DNA from: Prevotellaceae bacterium UBA1786
Lineage (GTDB): Bacteria; Bacteroidota; Bacteroidia; Bacteroidales; Bacteroidaceae
Length of the DNA: 8,168 bases
Reading direction: 5' to 3'
NCBI GenBank assembly: GCA_002314525.1
Contig: DCGE01000028.1
Span: 1,161 to 9,328 of the forward strand
Below are positions 5,631 to 8,168 of this stretch, in pieces. Each line of letters starts with the position of its first letter. Position 1 is the stretch's first letter. A model generated the notes under the pieces. It was not told the origin of the DNA. It saw nothing but the letters and a program-made list of their open reading frames with translations, and searched no databases. Position numbers and translations under genes: made by a program.

Positions 5631-8168
5631 TCAGAAATACCTTGCTTCTGGATTGGCAATATAAAGACCGCAAACGGAAGACTGCGGAAACATTGCTCCG
5701 TTTTCAGTCAATCTGATACCGACAGCATCAAAGTCAACTAATTCCGCAAGACGGAATATCTGGCTTTGATCAGGCAGACAAGAATAGCCTACTGCAGGGC
5801 GAATGCCCTTGTAGTGGGCTTTAAACATCTCATCAATCGAAAGAGCTTCATCCTTATCATAGCCCCATAGTTCACGACGGACTTTCATATGTAGATACTC
5901 ACTCGCAGCCTCAGTAAGTCGGTCGCACAAGCTTTGGAGCATAATGTCGCCTTGCATCTTTTCTGCCAATTCATGACAAATGGTAACGGCAAAGGCACCG
6001 ATATAGTCATTCTTCTCTGCCACATAACCAGCCAGACGCTGAGGGACATGTATTTTCACCTCACCACAACTGATTACCTCATTTCCCGAAGAAGCCGGAT
6101 GGAATCCGACAGAAGCCTTCATAGAGAAACATCCTTGAATAGTATCAAGAATTGAATCAGCCTCAATCTGTAATTCGGTTTTTGCCTTGTCATCCTTAAC
6201 CTTCCAGAGATTATGGAAATAAACCCAGTTGATGAAAGGTCGGACATCCTGAATTGAGATATCGAAATGACGAATTCCCAAATACGACGGTCTGACAACA
6301 ATACGAGCCACATCTTCCTTATGGCAGCAAGAACAAATCGACACTTGAGGTTTTTCGGTATTCCTTGCAGATGCTATCATACGGTTTTTCTCATTCTGTT
6401 CACAGATGATACGTTCTCTGTCCTCACCCATTAGCTGGGTTGCGATGACAGGGTTCTGTGATGCGTCCTTCAGATGGAACACAGGACCATCATAAAGAGG
6501 TGCAATCTTGACAGCGGTGTGAACCTCGGAAGTAGTAGCACCACTGATGAAAAGCGGCACACTGATTCCAGCCTTCTTCAGTTCTTTTGCAACAGTACAC
6601 ATCTCGCCCAACGAAGGAGTGATCAGTCCACTGAGGCAGATGAAGTCGGCATGTTCCTCCTTAGCCGTCTCGACAATCTTTTCAGGAGGAACCATCACAC
6701 CAAGGTCAATGACACGGAAATTATTGCATGCAAGAACAACAGATGCGATATTCTTTCCTATATCATGCACATCGCCCTTCACAGTTGCAAGAATATATGT
6801 TGCAACCGTCCTGTCAGAAACCGAAGAATGCGAATTGGAAATATATGGTTCAAGAATAGATATTGCAGTCTTCATCGTCCTTGCCGTCTTGATGACCTGA
6901 GGAAGGAACATCTTTCCCTCACCGAACAGTTCACCGACTTTTTGCATACCATCCATCAGAGGACCTTCAATGATTGATGCAGGAGTCGGATATTCCTTCA
7001 TGGCGTCTTCCAGATCTTCCCTAAGATGATCGTCACAACCCTGACGAATGGCGGAAATCAGGCGTTCGGAGACGGTTTGCTCTACAGCATCAGCTTTCTC
7101 GCTTGTCTTCACAACATCACCGACGACCTCAGACGACAATGCAACAAGCCGTTCGGTTGCATCCTCACGACGACACAGAATAACATCCTCCAACGCATTC
7201 AACAGGACTTGCGGAATATCCTGATACATAACCTTCGAAGACGGATTGACGATTGCCATATCGAGTCCGGACCTGATGGCGTGATAGAGAAAGACTGCAT
7301 GCATAGCCTCACGAAGGTAGTTGTTACCCCTGAAAGCGAAACTCAAATTGCTGACACCACCAGAGACATGTGCACCGGGAAGGTTCTGATGAATCCAACG
7401 AGTTGCCTCGATGAAATCAAGAGCATATCTGTCATGCTCCTTCATGCCTGTGGCAATCGTTAGAATATTTGGATCAAAAATGATATCTGAAGTATTAAAA
7501 CCAAGTCTGCCCACAAGCAATTGATATGCCCGACCGCAGACCTCAATCTTCCTGTCAAAAGTAGTTGCCTGACCTTCTTCATCAAAAGCCATAACGACGA
7601 CAGCAGCTCCCAGTTCTCTAACGATTTCAGCCTTGTGAAGGAACTGTTCCTCACCTTCCTTCAGAGAGAGGGAATTGACTATGGCCTTTCCCTGAACACA
7701 TTTCAAGGCTGATTCAATGACATCAAACCGCGACGAGTCTATCATCCACGGAATACGTGCGATTTCAGGATCAGAACCCATGAGATTGATGAAGTTAACC
7801 ATCTCCTTCGGAGCATCCAGCATTCCATCATCCATATTGATATCGAGAACCATAGCACCATCAAAGACCTGTTTGCGTGCTATCTGCAAAGCCTCGTCAT
7901 AAGATTTCTCATTGATCAGTCTGAGGAACTTACGGCTTCCTGCGACATTGCATCGCTCTCCGACATTGACAAAGCTACCATCAGACACGAAGGCATCCTG
8001 ACCAGCAAGCCTTAGGGTAGAGTTTTCAAAGTCCTTGGGTTTTCTGACAGGCATCCTTCCCGACATAAGGGCTGCGACAGCCTTAATATGAGCTGGTGTT
8101 GTTCCACAGCAGCCTCCTATAATATTCACCAGGCGCTCGTTAAGAATCACACTGGCGTGCTTTGCCAT
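5631..8168 (-). CDS. metH: Cobalamin-dependent methionine synthase, N-terminus outside window
   Basis: The visible 845 residues transfer the methyl group of methyltetrahydrofolate through cobalamin to homocysteine, making methionine. The methionine codon at 8166-8168 is internal, because GGCCGTTP follows only 18 residues later and lies near residue 310 in E. coli MetH; about 290 residues of the homocysteine domain are missing. C20 and C21 are two of the three zinc ligands. The pterin domain follows (NVGERCNVAGS at 68-78, DINMDDGMLD at 109-118, NSLSLKEGE at 165-173), then the cobalamin cap (about 350-450). The B12 domain has DVHDIG (466-471), supplying D466 and the axial ligand H468, plus SGLITPS and ISGATTS. 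The reactivation domain (about 615-845) keeps RPAVGY (790-795), but it is shorter than in E. coli, ends right after the NPEARYF segment, and has INW where E. coli has IDW. The promoter and any riboswitch lie outside. Confidence 0.95.
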   Translation of the reverse strand: MAKHASVILNERLVNIIGGCCGTTPAHIKAVAALMSGRMPVRKPKDFENSTLRLAGQDAFVSDGSFVNVGERCNVAGSRKFLRLINEKSYDEALQIARKQVFDGAMVLDINMDDGMLDAPKEMVNFINLMGSDPEIARIPWMIDSSRFDVIESALKCVQGKAIVNSLSLKEGEEQFLHKAEIVRELGAAVVVMAFDEEGQATTFDRKIEVCGRAYQLLVGRLGFNTSDIIFDPNILTIATGMKEHDRYALDFIEATRWIHQNLPGAHVSGGVSNLSFAFRGNNYLREAMHAVFLYHAIRSGLDMAIVNPSSKVMYQDIPQVLLNALEDVILCRREDATERLVALSSEVVGDVVKTSEKADAVEQTVSERLISAIRQGCDDHLREDLEDAMKEYPTPASIIEGPLMDGMQKVGELFGEGKMFLPQVIKTARTMKTAISILEPYISNSHSSVSDRTVATYILATVKGDVHDIGKNIASVVLACNNFRVIDLGVMVPPEKIVETAKEEHADFICLSGLITPSLGEMCTVAKELKKAGISVPLFISGATTSEVHTAVKIAPLYDGPVFHLKDASQNPVIATQLMGEDRERIICEQNEKNRMIASARNTEKPQVSICSCCHKEDVARIVVRPSYLGIRHFDISIQDVRPFINWVYFHNLWKVKDDKAKTELQIEADSILDTIQGCFSMKASVGFHPASSGNEVISCGEVKIHVPQRLAGYVAEKNDYIGAFAVTICHELAEKMQGDIMLQSLCDRLTEAASEYLHMKVRRELWGYDKDEALSIDEMFKAHYKGIRPAVGYSCLPDQSQIFRLAELVDFDAVGIRLTENGAMFPQSSVCGLYIANPEARYF

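Noticed and set aside
6474..6977. A 167-codon plus-strand open frame inside metH.
   Set aside because: It covers the B12-binding region of metH on the opposite strand and resembles no family I know.
8166..8168. ATG at the right edge as the true start of metH.
   Set aside because: The zinc-ligand motif GGCC follows within 20 residues, whereas it lies near residue 310 in full-length enzymes, so the codon is internal and the gene continues.

Overview
This window reads as a chromosomal piece of a Bacteroidales bacterium, most likely Prevotella-like. Four things point there: promoter elements of the Bacteroidetes type (TTTG, about 20 bases, TAnnTTTG), A-rich translation starts with little Shine-Dalgarno signal, an AAA-ATPase-like protein of a family multiplied in Bacteroidetes genomes, and the gene order thrA - apgM-like gene - thrC. 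The genus is a judgement from overall protein appearance, not from a search.

Layout. Positions 1-164 hold the first 54 codons of a leftward AAA-ATPase-like gene that runs off the left edge. Positions 165-673 are a 509-base divergent intergenic region. It carries a near-perfect Bacteroidetes promoter for the leftward gene, an AT-rich stretch with a 16-base dyad, a -7 element for the rightward operon, and a leader of about 180 bases that can form a long hairpin plus a competing structure. Positions 674-5622 are a tight rightward operon of three genes: bifunctional aspartokinase/homoserine dehydrogenase (thrA), a metalloenzyme of the cofactor-independent phosphoglycerate mutase family that starts at TTG, and threonine synthase (thrC), which overlaps the previous gene by four bases. 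Positions 5631-8168 are the C-terminal part of a leftward, B12-dependent methionine synthase (metH). It converges on thrC with only eight bases between stop codons, and its N-terminus lies beyond the right edge.

How the genes work together. ThrA performs the first and third steps from aspartate, giving homoserine. ThrC converts O-phosphohomoserine to threonine. The step between them, homoserine kinase, has no classical GHMP-kinase gene here. Its place is taken by the phosphoglycerate-mutase-like gene, which in this family and context has been proposed to be the missing homoserine kinase. MetH performs the last step of the methionine branch, which also draws on homoserine, so the two convergent units serve the two arms of the aspartate family.

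The points most worth a second look are the non-homologous homoserine kinase candidate, the structured thrA leader, and the compact activation domain of MetH. I see no mobile elements, CRISPR arrays, tRNA or rRNA genes.
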